Part shown: piece after piece, positions 16,369 through 25,176 of the stretch
How positions within the stretch are numbered: the stretch's first letter is position 1
Layout of the letters: each line of letters begins with the position of its first letter
NCBI RefSeq assembly: GCF_041916735.1
Contig: NZ_JAYRYY010000001.1
Length of the DNA stretch: 64,000 nucleotides
Direction: 5' to 3' (one strand)
Source: Zoogloea sp016790385
GTDB taxonomy: Bacteria; Pseudomonadota; Gammaproteobacteria; Burkholderiales; Rhodocyclaceae
Notes under the pieces: model-generated
The model's database searches: none
The model's input: the letters and a program-made list of their open reading frames with translations, nothing else
What the model was told of the DNA's origin: nothing
Made by a program: the position numbers and the translations under genes

Positions 16369-17445
16369 ATGATCTTTCTCCGAGCTGCCCAGCGCGAATT
16401 CACGCAGAACGCCGTGGCGGTCTTCGTGGCGCTGTTCGCCATCCTGATTTCCACCGTCCTCATCCGCCTTCTCGGTCAAGCGGCTGGCGGGCGTGTGCCT
16501 GCCGATGCGGTGCTGGCCCTGATTGGTTTTGGAGCCATCGCCCAGATGCCGGTGGTGTTGTCCCTCACCGTATTCATCGCCATTCTCATGTCTTTGTCCC
16601 GGTGTTATCGGGATTCAGAGATGGTGGTGTGGTTTTCCAGCGGATTGCCGCTGACCGCATGGATGCGTCCGGTACTGCGTTTTGCCCTGCCGGTGGTGGT
16701 TCTCATCGCGGCAATGTCGCTCTTTGCCGCCCCTTGGGCGCAGAAGAAGAGCGTCGAGTACAAGGAGCAGTTGAATAACCGGGACGACGTGTCGCGCGTG
16801 GCGCCGGGGATGTTCCGAGAGTCTTCGGGGGGCGAGCGGGTTTTCTTTGTGGAAGCCCTGTCCGGTGAGGAGGGGCGTGTGCGCAACGTCTTTGCCAGCA
16901 GCATGCAGCATGGTCGCCTGGGCGTCATGGTGGCGGCCCAGGGGCATATGGAGGCTGATGCCGCGGGCAATCGCTTCGTTGTCCTCGAGAACGGGCGGCG
17001 CTACGAGGGAACGGCAGGTACGCCGAGTTATCGGGTAATGGAGTTCGAGCGCTATCGGATTCGCATGGAGTCCAAGGAGGCAAGTGGCGGTCCTCGGCAG
17101 CCGAAAACGCTTGCGCTGCCCGCCTTGCTGAAGAACCCCGATAAACGGAATCAGGCGGAACTCCTGGGGCGGATAGGCACGCCACTGCTGGCGACCATGC
17201 TGGCGCTCCTGGCCATACCCTTGTCCTTCGTCAATCCCCGCGCGGGTCGAACGAACAATCTGATTCTGGCGGTACTGGTGTATCTGATCTATAGCAATGC
17301 CCTGAGCGTTTGCCAGGCCTGGGTGGGGCAGGGGCGTCTGAGTTTTGAGGTGGGTCTGCTGGCGCCCCATCTGATCATGCTGGGCGTGCTGGGGCTGCTC
17401 TTCTACAAGCGGCTCAGTGTGTTCGCCAGATGGCGGAGGGGCTGA
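16369..17445 (+). CDS. lptF: LPS export permease LptF
   Basis: Inner-membrane protein of 358 residues with the LptF/LptG layout: three N-terminal membrane helices (to about residue 120), a periplasmic beta-jellyroll domain (about 130-260) and three C-terminal helices. With LptG and LptB it extracts lipopolysaccharide from the inner membrane and passes it to LptC/LptA. The ATG at 16369 (MIFLRAAQREF) fits the family start; the frame runs back to 15541 only as antisense of pepA. It overlaps lptG at TGATG, so the two are coupled. Confidence 0.93.
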   Translation: MIFLRAAQREFTQNAVAVFVALFAILISTVLIRLLGQAAGGRVPADAVLALIGFGAIAQMPVVLSLTVFIAILMSLSRCYRDSEMVVWFSSGLPLTAWMRPVLRFALPVVVLIAAMSLFAAPWAQKKSVEYKEQLNNRDDVSRVAPGMFRESSGGERVFFVEALSGEEGRVRNVFASSMQHGRLGVMVAAQGHMEADAAGNRFVVLENGRRYEGTAGTPSYRVMEFERYRIRMESKEASGGPRQPKTLALPALLKNPDKRNQAELLGRIGTPLLATMLALLAIPLSFVNPRAGRTNNLILAVLVYLIYSNALSVCQAWVGQGRLSFEVGLLAPHLIMLGVLGLLFYKRLSVFARWRRG

Positions 17446-18521
17446 TGATTCCTGTCTATATCCGCTATGTGAGTCGGGAGATCTACGCCGCGGTGGCGCT
17501 CGTGCTGCTGGCGTTTCTGGGGCTGTTTGCCTTTTTTGATCTGGTCAATGAGCTCGACGAGGTTGGAAAGAACGGATACGCGCTGCACCACGCCGCGATT
17601 TACGTGGCGATGATCATGCCAGGGCGGGTCTATGAGCTGATGCCGATAGCCGTCCTGATTGGAACGTTGTATGCGCTGACGACCCTCGCCCGTCATTCCG
17701 AAATCACCGTTCTTCGGGCCTCCGGACTATCCACTCGACGTTTTCTGCTCGCCCTCCTTTCGGTGGGGAGCGTGTTCGTCGTGCTGACCTTTGTCTTTGG
17801 CGAGTACCTCGCTCCGCCGGCGGAGCGGGCGGCTCAGCAGTGGCGCCTGGCCGCCACGCGCTCGATGGTTTCCCAAGAATTGCGCACCGGTTTGTGGGTG
17901 CGGGATGGGAAGCTTTTCGTAAATGTACGCAGCGTTCTCCCCGACACCTCCCTGCAGGGAGTGCGGATCTATGAATTTGATGACACGGCCACGCTTGTGT
18001 CGATCAGCGAGGCAGATTCGGGGGTTTTTCAGGATGGCGCTGGATGGCGCCTGAAAGGTGTCGGGAAGACGCTGTTCCTCGGCGATCGGACGGAAATTCA
18101 GCAGTTGCCGGAACTGGTCTGGCGCTCAGAGTTGACGCCAGATGTGCTGTCGGTGCTCATGGTCGTACCCGAGAGGATGTCGGTGACCACCCTGTATTCG
18201 TACATACGCCACCTCGAAGACAACAAGCAGCGCACCACCCGTTATGAGATCGCGCTCTGGAAAAAGCTGGCCTATCCGTTTGCTGCCCTTGTCATGATGG
18301 GTTTGGCTTTGCCTTTCGGCTACATGCAGACCCGAATGGGGGGTGTGAGTCTGAAGGTTTTTTCAGGGATCATGATCGGAGTCGGCTTCCATCTTCTCAA
18401 CGGCCTGTTTTCCAACCTTGGCGTCATCAATGGTTGGGTGCCGGCGGTGGCAGCGCTGACGCCCAGTATCGCTTTCCTGCTGGCTGCGATGGGCATGATG
18501 TGGTGGGTGGAGCGCCGCTGA
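17445..18521 (+). CDS. lptG: LPS export permease LptG
   Basis: Inner-membrane protein of 358 residues, partner of LptF. The N-terminus IPVYIRYVSREIYAAVALVLLAFLGLFAFFDL contains the first membrane helix; the periplasmic domain spans about 130-260; three helices close the protein. ATG 17445 is preferred as it overlaps the lptF stop and has GGAGGGG upstream; an ATG at 17430 would place that site inside the gene. The segment LRASGLSTRRF matches the cytoplasmic coupling region that contacts LptB. Confidence 0.93.
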   Translation: MIPVYIRYVSREIYAAVALVLLAFLGLFAFFDLVNELDEVGKNGYALHHAAIYVAMIMPGRVYELMPIAVLIGTLYALTTLARHSEITVLRASGLSTRRFLLALLSVGSVFVVLTFVFGEYLAPPAERAAQQWRLAATRSMVSQELRTGLWVRDGKLFVNVRSVLPDTSLQGVRIYEFDDTATLVSISEADSGVFQDGAGWRLKGVGKTLFLGDRTEIQQLPELVWRSELTPDVLSVLMVVPERMSVTTLYSYIRHLEDNKQRTTRYEIALWKKLAYPFAALVMMGLALPFGYMQTRMGGVSLKVFSGIMIGVGFHLLNGLFSNLGVINGWVPAVAALTPSIAFLLAAMGMMWWVERR

Positions 18522-18534
18522 AGGCCGTTGATGC

Positions 18535-19005
18535 CTAAGGTGTGGCGGGAAGAAGCACGATGCGGGTGCCTGCGAGGCGGTCATGCAGGAATTGCCTGTC
18601 CCTGTCGATCAGGGCCCAAATCAGACCGACGCCGAAAAACAAGATCGATGGCCACGCCAGTGCGTACCTGAGCCAACCCTGGCCCAAGCTCACGGGATTC
18701 CCGCCAACATCCACTATGCGCAGCTTCCAGGTTTGCATGGCGAGGGTTTGACCGCCGCGCCGCCAGTACCAAAGGAAATACATCCCGAGTACGCCAAAGA
18801 TATATATCCAGAGGATGCTGCCGGAGGGCGTGTATTGGGTCCCAATGCCGAGAATCAGCAGTGGGACCATGAAAGTCAGGGCAAGGACGCCTAGCAGGAG
18901 CAGCGATTCGTAGAGCATGCTAGCCAATCGGCGGCGCAGGCCTGCGAGTTCGACCGTGGTGCGTCGAGCCGGCTGGCCCCCGACGGTGGTGGCATGGGAA
19001 GGCAT
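18535..19005 (-). CDS. RDD family membrane protein
   Basis: Protein of 156 residues with an RDD domain: AGLRRRLASMLYESLLLLGVLAL forms the first helix, with two further helices and the segment GQTLAMQTWKLRIVD. The Arg-Asp-Asp motif appears in degenerate form near the first helix. The molecular role of the family is unclear; transport has been suggested. It is the last gene of a minus-strand set with a DUF3106 gene, a DUF3619-like gene and a sigma factor, and ends 13 bp from the convergent lptG. Confidence 0.85.
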   Translation of the reverse strand: MPSHATTVGGQPARRTTVELAGLRRRLASMLYESLLLLGVLALTFMVPLLILGIGTQYTPSGSILWIYIFGVLGMYFLWYWRRGGQTLAMQTWKLRIVDVGGNPVSLGQGWLRYALAWPSILFFGVGLIWALIDRDRQFLHDRLAGTRIVLLPATP

Positions 19006-19013
19006 GGGAAGAT

Positions 19014-19664
19014 TCAGGGCTTGACACCCGCAGCAATGGTGTTGGCAGCAGCGGATGTGCCGCTATCCGCCGCGGGAAAGGGAGGTATGGGTGCTGTCAC
19101 TGTTGTTCCAGCGGGCTCGGGAGCGGCAGAGGGGGGCGGTTCAACGATCACTGGCTTTTTCGGAACGATGACTCTGGGCGGAGGAGGTGCTGTCAGCGGC
19201 TTGAGTGGCGTGGCTGCAGTCTTGTTTTTCTGGGCTTTGACCGGGGGCTTTGCGGCAGCCTCTTTGAAGCGGATCTTCTCCTCGCTAGGCAGTTCCTGAT
19301 AGGCGTTCCATTTGTCGCGCAGTGCTTCCCGCTTCTCTGGCGAGATGCGCTGAAGGTTGCGGTACTGATCGCGGGCAGAGGTGCGCTGCTCAGGCGTGAG
19401 GGAAAACCAGGTTTCTATACGTCGCTGAAGGCGCGATTGTTCCTCGGGGGTATAGCCCGGAAAACGGTCCGCAATGCCAACCCATTTGCGCCTCCTGTCG
19501 TCGGGCAGGTTTTTCCATTCGCTGGCCAGTGGCGCAAGGGTGCGCTGCTGGTCAGGCGTCAGATCTGCCCACGCCGGTGCCGTGATCGGTGGGGTTGCCA
19601 GAACCGGGGTAGAGAGGGTCGTGAGGGCGACGACGATCAGTCGGGTGAGTCGTTTTGAACCCAT
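19014..19664 (-). CDS. DUF3106 domain protein, secreted
   Basis: Product of 216 residues with an N-terminal signal peptide (MGSKRLTRLIVVALTTLSTPVLA). Residues 30-140 are DUF3106: repeated charged segments such as LTPDQQRTLAPLASEWKNLPDDRRRKWVGIADRFPGYTPEEQSRLQRRI, with spaced W and LTPEQR patterns resembling periplasmic stress sensors with LTPEQ-type repeats. The C-terminal 75 residues are Pro/Ala-rich and probably disordered. It overlaps the upstream DUF3619-like gene. A periplasmic sensing role for the sigma factor cassette is inference. Confidence 0.82.
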   Translation of the reverse strand: MGSKRLTRLIVVALTTLSTPVLATPPITAPAWADLTPDQQRTLAPLASEWKNLPDDRRRKWVGIADRFPGYTPEEQSRLQRRIETWFSLTPEQRTSARDQYRNLQRISPEKREALRDKWNAYQELPSEEKIRFKEAAAKPPVKAQKNKTAATPLKPLTAPPPPRVIVPKKPVIVEPPPSAAPEPAGTTVTAPIPPFPAADSGTSAAANTIAAGVKP

Positions 19665-20011
19665 GCGTCGAATCCGCGATCCAGGTAGGCGTCAATCGGA
19701 AGGTCGTCAGCAAGCAGAGCACTATCAACCTCTTCAAGGTCGGCCGTATGCTGCCATTCGCCCAGAAGGCCACTGCCGAGGGCAACCAGTATGACGAGAA
19801 TCATCGCAAGCGTGGTACGACCATGGGGCAGGACGTGCTCTGAAAGAGCCTGCCCGATACCTGCAAGGCTGAGCTTTCGGACCGACTGCTTCTGACACGA
19901 CAGCGCCATCTGCCGAGCCTGGAGAAGGCGGTCAGCCACCGGGGGGGCAACATTGCGTGCCGACACATTGAGGTGCTGACGTATCCGGTTGTGGAAGTCG
20001 TGTTCGTTCAT
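19637..20011 (-). CDS. DUF3619-like membrane protein, possible anti-sigma factor
   Basis: Protein of 124 residues. The N-terminal cytoplasmic half starts MNEHDFHNRIRQHLN with an amphipathic helix; one membrane helix spans TTLAMILVILVALGSGLLGEW; the acidic C-terminus would be periplasmic. This topology matches small anti-sigma factors, and the gene overlaps the sigma-factor stop (ATGA). ATG 20011 is chosen for this overlap rather than 20068. The anti-sigma role is inferred from position and topology; no ZAS motif is seen. Confidence 0.72.
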   Translation of the reverse strand: MNEHDFHNRIRQHLNVSARNVAPPVADRLLQARQMALSCQKQSVRKLSLAGIGQALSEHVLPHGRTTLAMILVILVALGSGLLGEWQHTADLEEVDSALLADDLPIDAYLDRGFDAWVQNDSPD

Positions 20012-20670
20012 GGTTTGATACCTTTTGCGGCAAGCGCGGCGGCAAGGGTGTGCGTGGCTCTGGAGCAATGCGTCTTAACGCTGCCTTCGGAGCATCCCAT
20101 TGCCGCCGCCGTTTCAGCGATGTCCATTTCCTCCCAGTAACGCATCAGGAAGGCTTCGCGTTGACGCGGGGGAAGCTTTTCAATTTCCCTTTCTATGACC
20201 CCAAGGGTCTGACGTTGTTCCAACTGGGTTTGAGGGGTTTCGTTCTTGTGCTCACCATCAGCCGGCTCAAGGGTGTCGAGGGGGTCGTGATCTTCGTCGT
20301 CCGGACTCGAAAAGGCGGATAGCAGCGTAGTCCACATGCTGCGGACTTTCTGGCGGCGGAAATAATCCCGAATGGCATTTTGCAGGATTCGCTGAAACAA
20401 CATGGGAAGCTCGTCGAGAGGCTTGTCGCCATATTTCTCGGCGAGTCTCATCATGGAATCCTGGACGATGTCGAGAGCGGATTCCTCGTTGCGAACCGCA
20501 AACAAGGCCTGCTTGAAGGCCCGTTTCTCGACGCTGGCGAGGAAGTCCGAAAGTTCGAGGCGGGATGGCAGGGGGTGATCCTTAGTGATCCAGGTGATTT
20601 CGTTCCTGGAGGTCGTCGTTTCTGGTGCTGCGCTGAGGGTGGCGGCACCGATACGGTGCGCCTTGACCAA
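20008..20670 (-). CDS. RNA polymerase sigma factor, ECF-type
   Basis: Protein of up to 220 residues. Region 2 lies in SVEKRAFKQALFAVRNEESALDIVQDSMMRLAEKY and LFQRILQNAIRDYFRRQKV; region 4 is LPPRQREAFLMRYWEEMDIAETAAAMGCSEGSVKTHCSRATHTLA, a clear helix-turn-helix for -35 recognition. A charged linker of about 50 residues separates them. The listed start is a TTG, which is uncertain; the true start may lie about 30 residues downstream. Downstream genes encode a membrane protein and a DUF3106 protein. The sigma-factor call is firm; its regulon is unknown. Confidence 0.88.
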   Translation of the reverse strand: MVKAHRIGAATLSAAPETTTSRNEITWITKDHPLPSRLELSDFLASVEKRAFKQALFAVRNEESALDIVQDSMMRLAEKYGDKPLDELPMLFQRILQNAIRDYFRRQKVRSMWTTLLSAFSSPDDEDHDPLDTLEPADGEHKNETPQTQLEQRQTLGVIEREIEKLPPRQREAFLMRYWEEMDIAETAAAMGCSEGSVKTHCSRATHTLAAALAAKGIKP

Positions 20671-20726
20671 TCGCCGGGTCGGCGGTATGGTTCGACGTTT
20701 TACATCGCCGATACAGCTCGGGTGCA

Positions 20727-22439
20727 GTGATGGTCATTACCGGTGCGGAAATTGTAATCAGGTGCCTCCAGGAAGAAAAGGTCGACTATCTTTTCGGTTA
20801 TCCCGGTGGTGCCGTACTGTACATCTACGACGAGCTTTTCAAGCAGGACAAGGTGCGCCACGTTTTGGTGCGTCATGAACAGGCTGCCATCCACGCGGCG
20901 GATGGATATGCCCGTTCTACCGAAAAGGTGGGCGTTGCGCTGGTGACCTCCGGGCCGGGAGCGACCAACGCCGTGACCGGTATCGCCACCGCGTTCTGTG
21001 ACTCGATTCCCATGGTGGTCATCTCGGGTCAGGTGCCGTCTGCAGCCATCGGGCAGGATGCTTTCCAGGAAGTCGATACGGTCGGAATCACTCGTCCGTG
21101 CGTAAAACATAACTTCCTGGTCAGGGATGTCAGGGAGATCGCGGAAACGATCAAGAAGGCCTTCTATCTTGCCCGTACCGGCCGTCCCGGTCCGGTCCTG
21201 GTCGATATTCCCAAGGACATCACCGCGCAGAAGTGCGAGTTCGTCTATCCGCAGAGCGTCTCCATGCGCTCCTACAATCCGACGGTGAAGGGTCATCACG
21301 GCCAGATCAAGAAAGCGTTACAGCTGCTCCTGGAAGCCAAGCGGCCCATGGTTTATGCGGGCGGTGGCGTGGTGCTTGGTGATGCGGCGGACAAACTGAC
21401 TACTTTGGTGCGCAAGCTGGGTTTTCCATGCACCAACACGCTCATGGGCCTGGGGGGCTATCCGGCCACCGATAGGCAGTTTGTAGGCATGTTGGGCATG
21501 CACGGCAACTACGAAGCCAATATGGGCATGCATTACTGCGATGTTCTCCTGGCTGTTGGCGCCCGATTTGATGATCGCGTGATCGGTAGTCCGGCGCACT
21601 TTGCCTCCGAGCCGCGCAAGATCATTCATATCGATATCGATCCCTCGTCCATATCCAAGCGTGTCAAGGTGGATGTGCCCATCGTCGGTGATGTGGGCGA
21701 GGTGCTCGGAGAGCTGATTGCGCTGCTTGACAGCAGCTCCGAGACGCCTGATCAGGAGTCGTTGGGGGGCTGGTGGAGGCAGATTGATGAGTGGCGGCGT
21801 CGGGACTGCCTGAAGTTTTCCCAGGGTGACGGCCTGATCAAGCCCCAGTTCGTCATCCAGAAGCTTTGGGAAGTCACGGGCGGCGATGCTTTTGTGACCT
21901 CCGACGTGGGTCAGCACCAGATGTGGGCAGCCCAATATTACAAGTTTGACAAACCTCGCCGATGGGTGAATTCAGGTGGGCTCGGGACGATGGGTTTCGG
22001 CCTGCCGGCCGCAATGGGTGTTCAGCTGGCACATCCGGGCTCGCCGGTAGCGTGCGTGACCGGGGAAGGGTCGATCCAGATGAACATCCAGGAGCTTTCC
22101 ACCTGCAAGCAGTTCCGCCTGCCCATCAAGGTCGTCCTGCTCAATAATGGTTACCTGGGGATGGTTCGACAGTGGCAGGAGCTCTTCCATGGCAACCGCT
22201 ACTCCGAGTCCTACATGGATGCCTTGCCTGATTTTTCAAAGCTTGCGGCGGCCTATGGTCATGTGGGTATCAAGGTGGATAAGCCCGGTGATGTGGAGGG
22301 CGCGTTGCGTGAGGCCTTCAAGCAAAAGAACGATCTGGTCTTCCTTGATTTTCAGGTTGATGCCACCGAGAACGTGTATCCAATGGTTCAGGGGGGCAAG
22401 GGCCTGACGGACATGATCCTGTCGGCTGAGGATCTCTGA
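20727..22439 (+). CDS. ilvI: acetolactate synthase large subunit
   Basis: Thiamine diphosphate enzyme of 570 residues, catalysing the first common step of valine, leucine and isoleucine synthesis (pyruvate to acetolactate). The N-terminal segment YLFGYPGGAVLYIYDEL and catalytic region HEQAAIHAADGYAR are typical, and the cofactor motif is GEGSIQMNIQEL...NNGYLG near residue 450. It starts at GTG 20727 or ATG 20730. It is first in a run ilvI-ilvH-ilvC and divergent from the sigma-factor gene, with only 56 bp between. It could also be named ilvB; the adjacent small subunit supports ilvI. Confidence 0.95.
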   Translation: MMVITGAEIVIRCLQEEKVDYLFGYPGGAVLYIYDELFKQDKVRHVLVRHEQAAIHAADGYARSTEKVGVALVTSGPGATNAVTGIATAFCDSIPMVVISGQVPSAAIGQDAFQEVDTVGITRPCVKHNFLVRDVREIAETIKKAFYLARTGRPGPVLVDIPKDITAQKCEFVYPQSVSMRSYNPTVKGHHGQIKKALQLLLEAKRPMVYAGGGVVLGDAADKLTTLVRKLGFPCTNTLMGLGGYPATDRQFVGMLGMHGNYEANMGMHYCDVLLAVGARFDDRVIGSPAHFASEPRKIIHIDIDPSSISKRVKVDVPIVGDVGEVLGELIALLDSSSETPDQESLGGWWRQIDEWRRRDCLKFSQGDGLIKPQFVIQKLWEVTGGDAFVTSDVGQHQMWAAQYYKFDKPRRWVNSGGLGTMGFGLPAAMGVQLAHPGSPVACVTGEGSIQMNIQELSTCKQFRLPIKVVLLNNGYLGMVRQWQELFHGNRYSESYMDALPDFSKLAAAYGHVGIKVDKPGDVEGALREAFKQKNDLVFLDFQVDATENVYPMVQGGKGLTDMILSAEDL

Positions 22440-22551
22440 TTTCCCGGTGAAACCTGCAGTGGGAATCCGCTTGCGCCCGTTTCCCGAATCATCCCAGACG
22501 CTCGACGCCAAATGGCTGCGCGGGCTGATGACCCTTCAGAACAAGACGCTT

Positions 22552-23043
22552 ATGAGACACGTCATCTCCCTTCTCATTGAGAACGAATCCGGCGCTCTGT
22601 CGCGCGTTTCGGGCTTGTTTTCCGCTCGTGGTTACAACATTGAGTCACTTACGGTGGCACCCACCGAAGATGCTTCGCTGTCGCGCATGACGATCGTTAC
22701 CTCGGGCTCGGACGACATCGTCGAGCAGATCACCAAGCATCTCAACAAGTTGGTTGAGGTTGTCAAAGTGGTGGATCTGTCCGAGTCGGCCCACATCGAG
22801 CGTGAGCTGATGTTGGTCAAAGTACGGGCAACCGGCAAGGACCGTGAGGAAATGAAGCGCATGGCTGATATTTTCCGGGGGCGCATCATCGATGTGTCCG
22901 ATACCAGCTATGTGATCGAGCTGACCGGAAATCAGGCCAAGCTCGACTCCTTCGTCGGCGCCATCGACGCCAGCCTGATTCTTGAAACCGTCCGCTCGGG
23001 TATCTGCGGTGTTGGTCGTGGTGACCGGGTGTTGAAAGTTTGA
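22552..23043 (+). CDS. ilvH: acetolactate synthase small (regulatory) subunit
   Basis: Protein of 163 residues, the standard length. The N-terminal ACT domain (MRHVISLLIENESGALSRVSGLFSARGYNIESLTVAPTED) binds valine for feedback inhibition; the C-terminal domain completes activation of the large subunit. ATG 22552 matches the family; the frame extends to 22447 without support. It lies between ilvI and ilvC, with about 110 bp after ilvI. Confidence 0.95.
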   Translation: MRHVISLLIENESGALSRVSGLFSARGYNIESLTVAPTEDASLSRMTIVTSGSDDIVEQITKHLNKLVEVVKVVDLSESAHIERELMLVKVRATGKDREEMKRMADIFRGRIIDVSDTSYVIELTGNQAKLDSFVGAIDASLILETVRSGICGVGRGDRVLKV

Positions 23044-23115
23044 TGCGGGGCCGATTCGGGCGATGACGCCTGGGTCGACCCGTGAATTGCTCCTCTTTTG
23101 TCAGAAAGGCATGAA

Positions 23116-24132
23116 ATGAAGGTTTATTACGATAAGGACGCTGATCTCTCCCTGATCAAGGGCAAGCAGGTCACCATCGTTGGCTACGGTTCCCAAGGCC
23201 ATGCTCACGCCCAGAACCTGCGCGATTCCGGCGTCAATGTGACGGTGGGTCTGCGTAAGAGCGGTGCGTCCTGGGTCAAGGCTGAAGGCGCTGGCCTGAA
23301 GGTTGCCGAAGTGGCTGAAGCCGTTCGTGCCGCCGACGTGGTCATGATCCTGCTGCCGGACGAGAACATCCCCGACGTTTACAAGAACGACGTCGAGCCG
23401 AACATCAAGCAGGGTGGCACGCTGGCCTTTGCCCACGGCTTTAACGTGCATTACAACCAGGTCGTCCCGCGTGCTGACTTGGACGTGATCATGGTCGCCC
23501 CCAAGGGTCCTGGCCACACCGTCCGCTCCGAGTACCTGAAGGGCGGTGGCGTGCCTTCCCTGATCGCGGTGTACCAGGACAAGTCCGGCAAGGCCCGTGA
23601 CATCGCCCTGTCCTACGCTGCTGCCAACGGCGGCACCAAGGGTGGCGTGATCGAAACCAATTTCCGTGAAGAAACCGAAACCGACCTGTTCGGCGAGCAG
23701 GCCGTGCTGTGTGGTGGTGCTGTCGAGCTGGTGAAGATGGGTTTCGAAACCCTTGTGGAAGCCGGTTACGCTCCGGAAATGGCCTACTTCGAGTGCCTGC
23801 ACGAGCTGAAGCTGATTGTCGATCTGATGTATGAAGGCGGCATTGCCAACATGAACTACTCCATCTCCAACAATGCGGAGTATGGCGAGTACGTGACTGG
23901 CCCTGAGGTGATCAACGAAGAGTCCCGCTACGCCATGCGCGAAGCCCTCAAGCGTATCCAGACCGGTGAATACGCCAAGATGTTCATCCAGGAAGGCAGA
24001 ACCAACTATCCTTCCATGACCGCCCGTCGTCGTCTGAACGCCGTGCACCCGATCGAGACCGTCGGTGCTCAGCTGCGTGACATGATGCCGTGGATCAAGG
24101 CCAACAAGCTGGTTGACCAGTCCAAGAACTGA
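23116..24132 (+). CDS. ilvC: ketol-acid reductoisomerase
   Basis: Protein of 338 residues, class I length. It converts acetolactate to dihydroxyisovalerate using NADPH and Mg. The N-terminal Rossmann motif is GYGSQGHAHAQNLRDSG (about residues 24-40) and the C-terminal knotted domain has metal-binding acidic residues in ETDLFGEQAVLCGG. ATG 23116 (MKVYYDKDADL) is the family start. Codon use is strongly biased, as expected for an abundant protein. A hairpin follows the gene. Confidence 0.97.
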   Translation: MKVYYDKDADLSLIKGKQVTIVGYGSQGHAHAQNLRDSGVNVTVGLRKSGASWVKAEGAGLKVAEVAEAVRAADVVMILLPDENIPDVYKNDVEPNIKQGGTLAFAHGFNVHYNQVVPRADLDVIMVAPKGPGHTVRSEYLKGGGVPSLIAVYQDKSGKARDIALSYAAANGGTKGGVIETNFREETETDLFGEQAVLCGGAVELVKMGFETLVEAGYAPEMAYFECLHELKLIVDLMYEGGIANMNYSISNNAEYGEYVTGPEVINEESRYAMREALKRIQTGEYAKMFIQEGRTNYPSMTARRRLNAVHPIETVGAQLRDMMPWIKANKLVDQSKN

Positions 24133-24156
24133 TCGCAGTTCGCCTGAGACATACAC

Positions 24157-24174
24157 GGGGGACGAAAGTCCCCC
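24157..24174 (+). terminator. possible intrinsic terminator after ilvC
   Basis: Seven-bp perfect GC-rich stem GGGGGAC/GTCCCCC around a GAAA loop, 25 bp after the ilvC stop. The T-run after it is poor, so termination may be partial, with readthrough to pssA. Confidence 0.5.
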
Positions 24175-24243
24175 TTGTCGTTTACGGGTCGCACCCGGTG
24201 TCCTGCGTTACAATCGCGTTCGACTTCACCCATCGTCCCCTCC

Positions 24244-25032
24244 ATGGCCGATCTGCAATCCCGCAAACCCTTGCTCAACCCGGAACGGCGTCGCAGGGGT
24301 ATTTACATCCTTCCCAATCTGTTCACTACGGCCGCGCTATTCGCTGGTTTCTACGCCATCGTCCAGGCCATGAACGGGTTGTTTGAGCAGGCGGCAGTGG
24401 CGATTTTCATCGCCATGGTGCTTGATGGCCTGGACGGCAGGGTGGCCCGCCTGACACGAACCCAGAGTGCTTTTGGTGCAGAGTACGATTCGCTCTCCGA
24501 CATGGTGTCGTTCGGTGCAGCCCCTGCGCTGATCATGTACGAATGGGCGCTCAAGGGAATGGGGAAGCTGGGTTGGATGGCGGCGTTCATCTATTGTGCG
24601 GGTGCGGCCCTACGCCTAGCCCGCTTCAACACCAATATCGACGTCATTGACAAGCGCTACTTCCAGGGTTTGCCCAGCCCTGCGGCCGCGGCGCTCGTGG
24701 CGGGCCTGGTCTGGGTAATGATCGACAACGGCATCGCAGGGCCTGATGTGCGCTGGTACGGGTGCGCACTTACCATCTTTGCGGGCATCTCCATGGTCAG
24801 CAATGTGCTGTTTTACAGCGGCAAGGAGATCAACCTCCGTCGCAGCGTACCCTTTATCGTCATCATTGCTTTTGTGCTCGGTTTTCTGCTGGTTTCCAGC
24901 TATCCGCCAGGGGTGCTGTTCGGCCTCTTTCTTTGCTATGCCGTCTCCGGATACGTGCTCGGAGCATGGGGCTGGCTTAAGGGGCGTCGTCGCAGTGCAT
25001 CGGTTGCAGCGCCGGAAAAGTCTGATTTATAG
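24244..25032 (+). CDS. pssA: CDP-diacylglycerol-serine O-phosphatidyltransferase
   Basis: Integral membrane protein of 262 residues that makes phosphatidylserine, the precursor of phosphatidylethanolamine. The CDP-alcohol phosphotransferase signature is DGLDGRVARLTRTQS with the later GAEYDSLSD giving the DG-AR-G-D-D pattern (about residues 60-86). Multiple hydrophobic helices follow. ATG 24244 (MADLQSRKPLLNP) is chosen; longer starts run into the intergenic hairpin. It lies between ilvC and leuA; no psd gene is seen beside it, though psd often accompanies pssA. Confidence 0.92.
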   Translation: MADLQSRKPLLNPERRRRGIYILPNLFTTAALFAGFYAIVQAMNGLFEQAAVAIFIAMVLDGLDGRVARLTRTQSAFGAEYDSLSDMVSFGAAPALIMYEWALKGMGKLGWMAAFIYCAGAALRLARFNTNIDVIDKRYFQGLPSPAAAALVAGLVWVMIDNGIAGPDVRWYGCALTIFAGISMVSNVLFYSGKEINLRRSVPFIVIIAFVLGFLLVSSYPPGVLFGLFLCYAVSGYVLGAWGWLKGRRRSASVAAPEKSDL

Positions 25033-25176
25033 TCCGAAACCCCGCATTCGGCGCCTGCCTCGCTTAGTCGGAGCGTCTCCGGGGCCCAAACGAATACACG
25101 AACTCCTGCGTCCCAGGCCGATTGAACGTCGGGGATGCGTTTCAATCCAAATATAAAGAACAGGCGGGAGCCCATC

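Noticed and set aside
23101..24156. Minus-strand frame of 351 codons
   Set aside because: Exact shadow of ilvC, caused by its strong codon bias.
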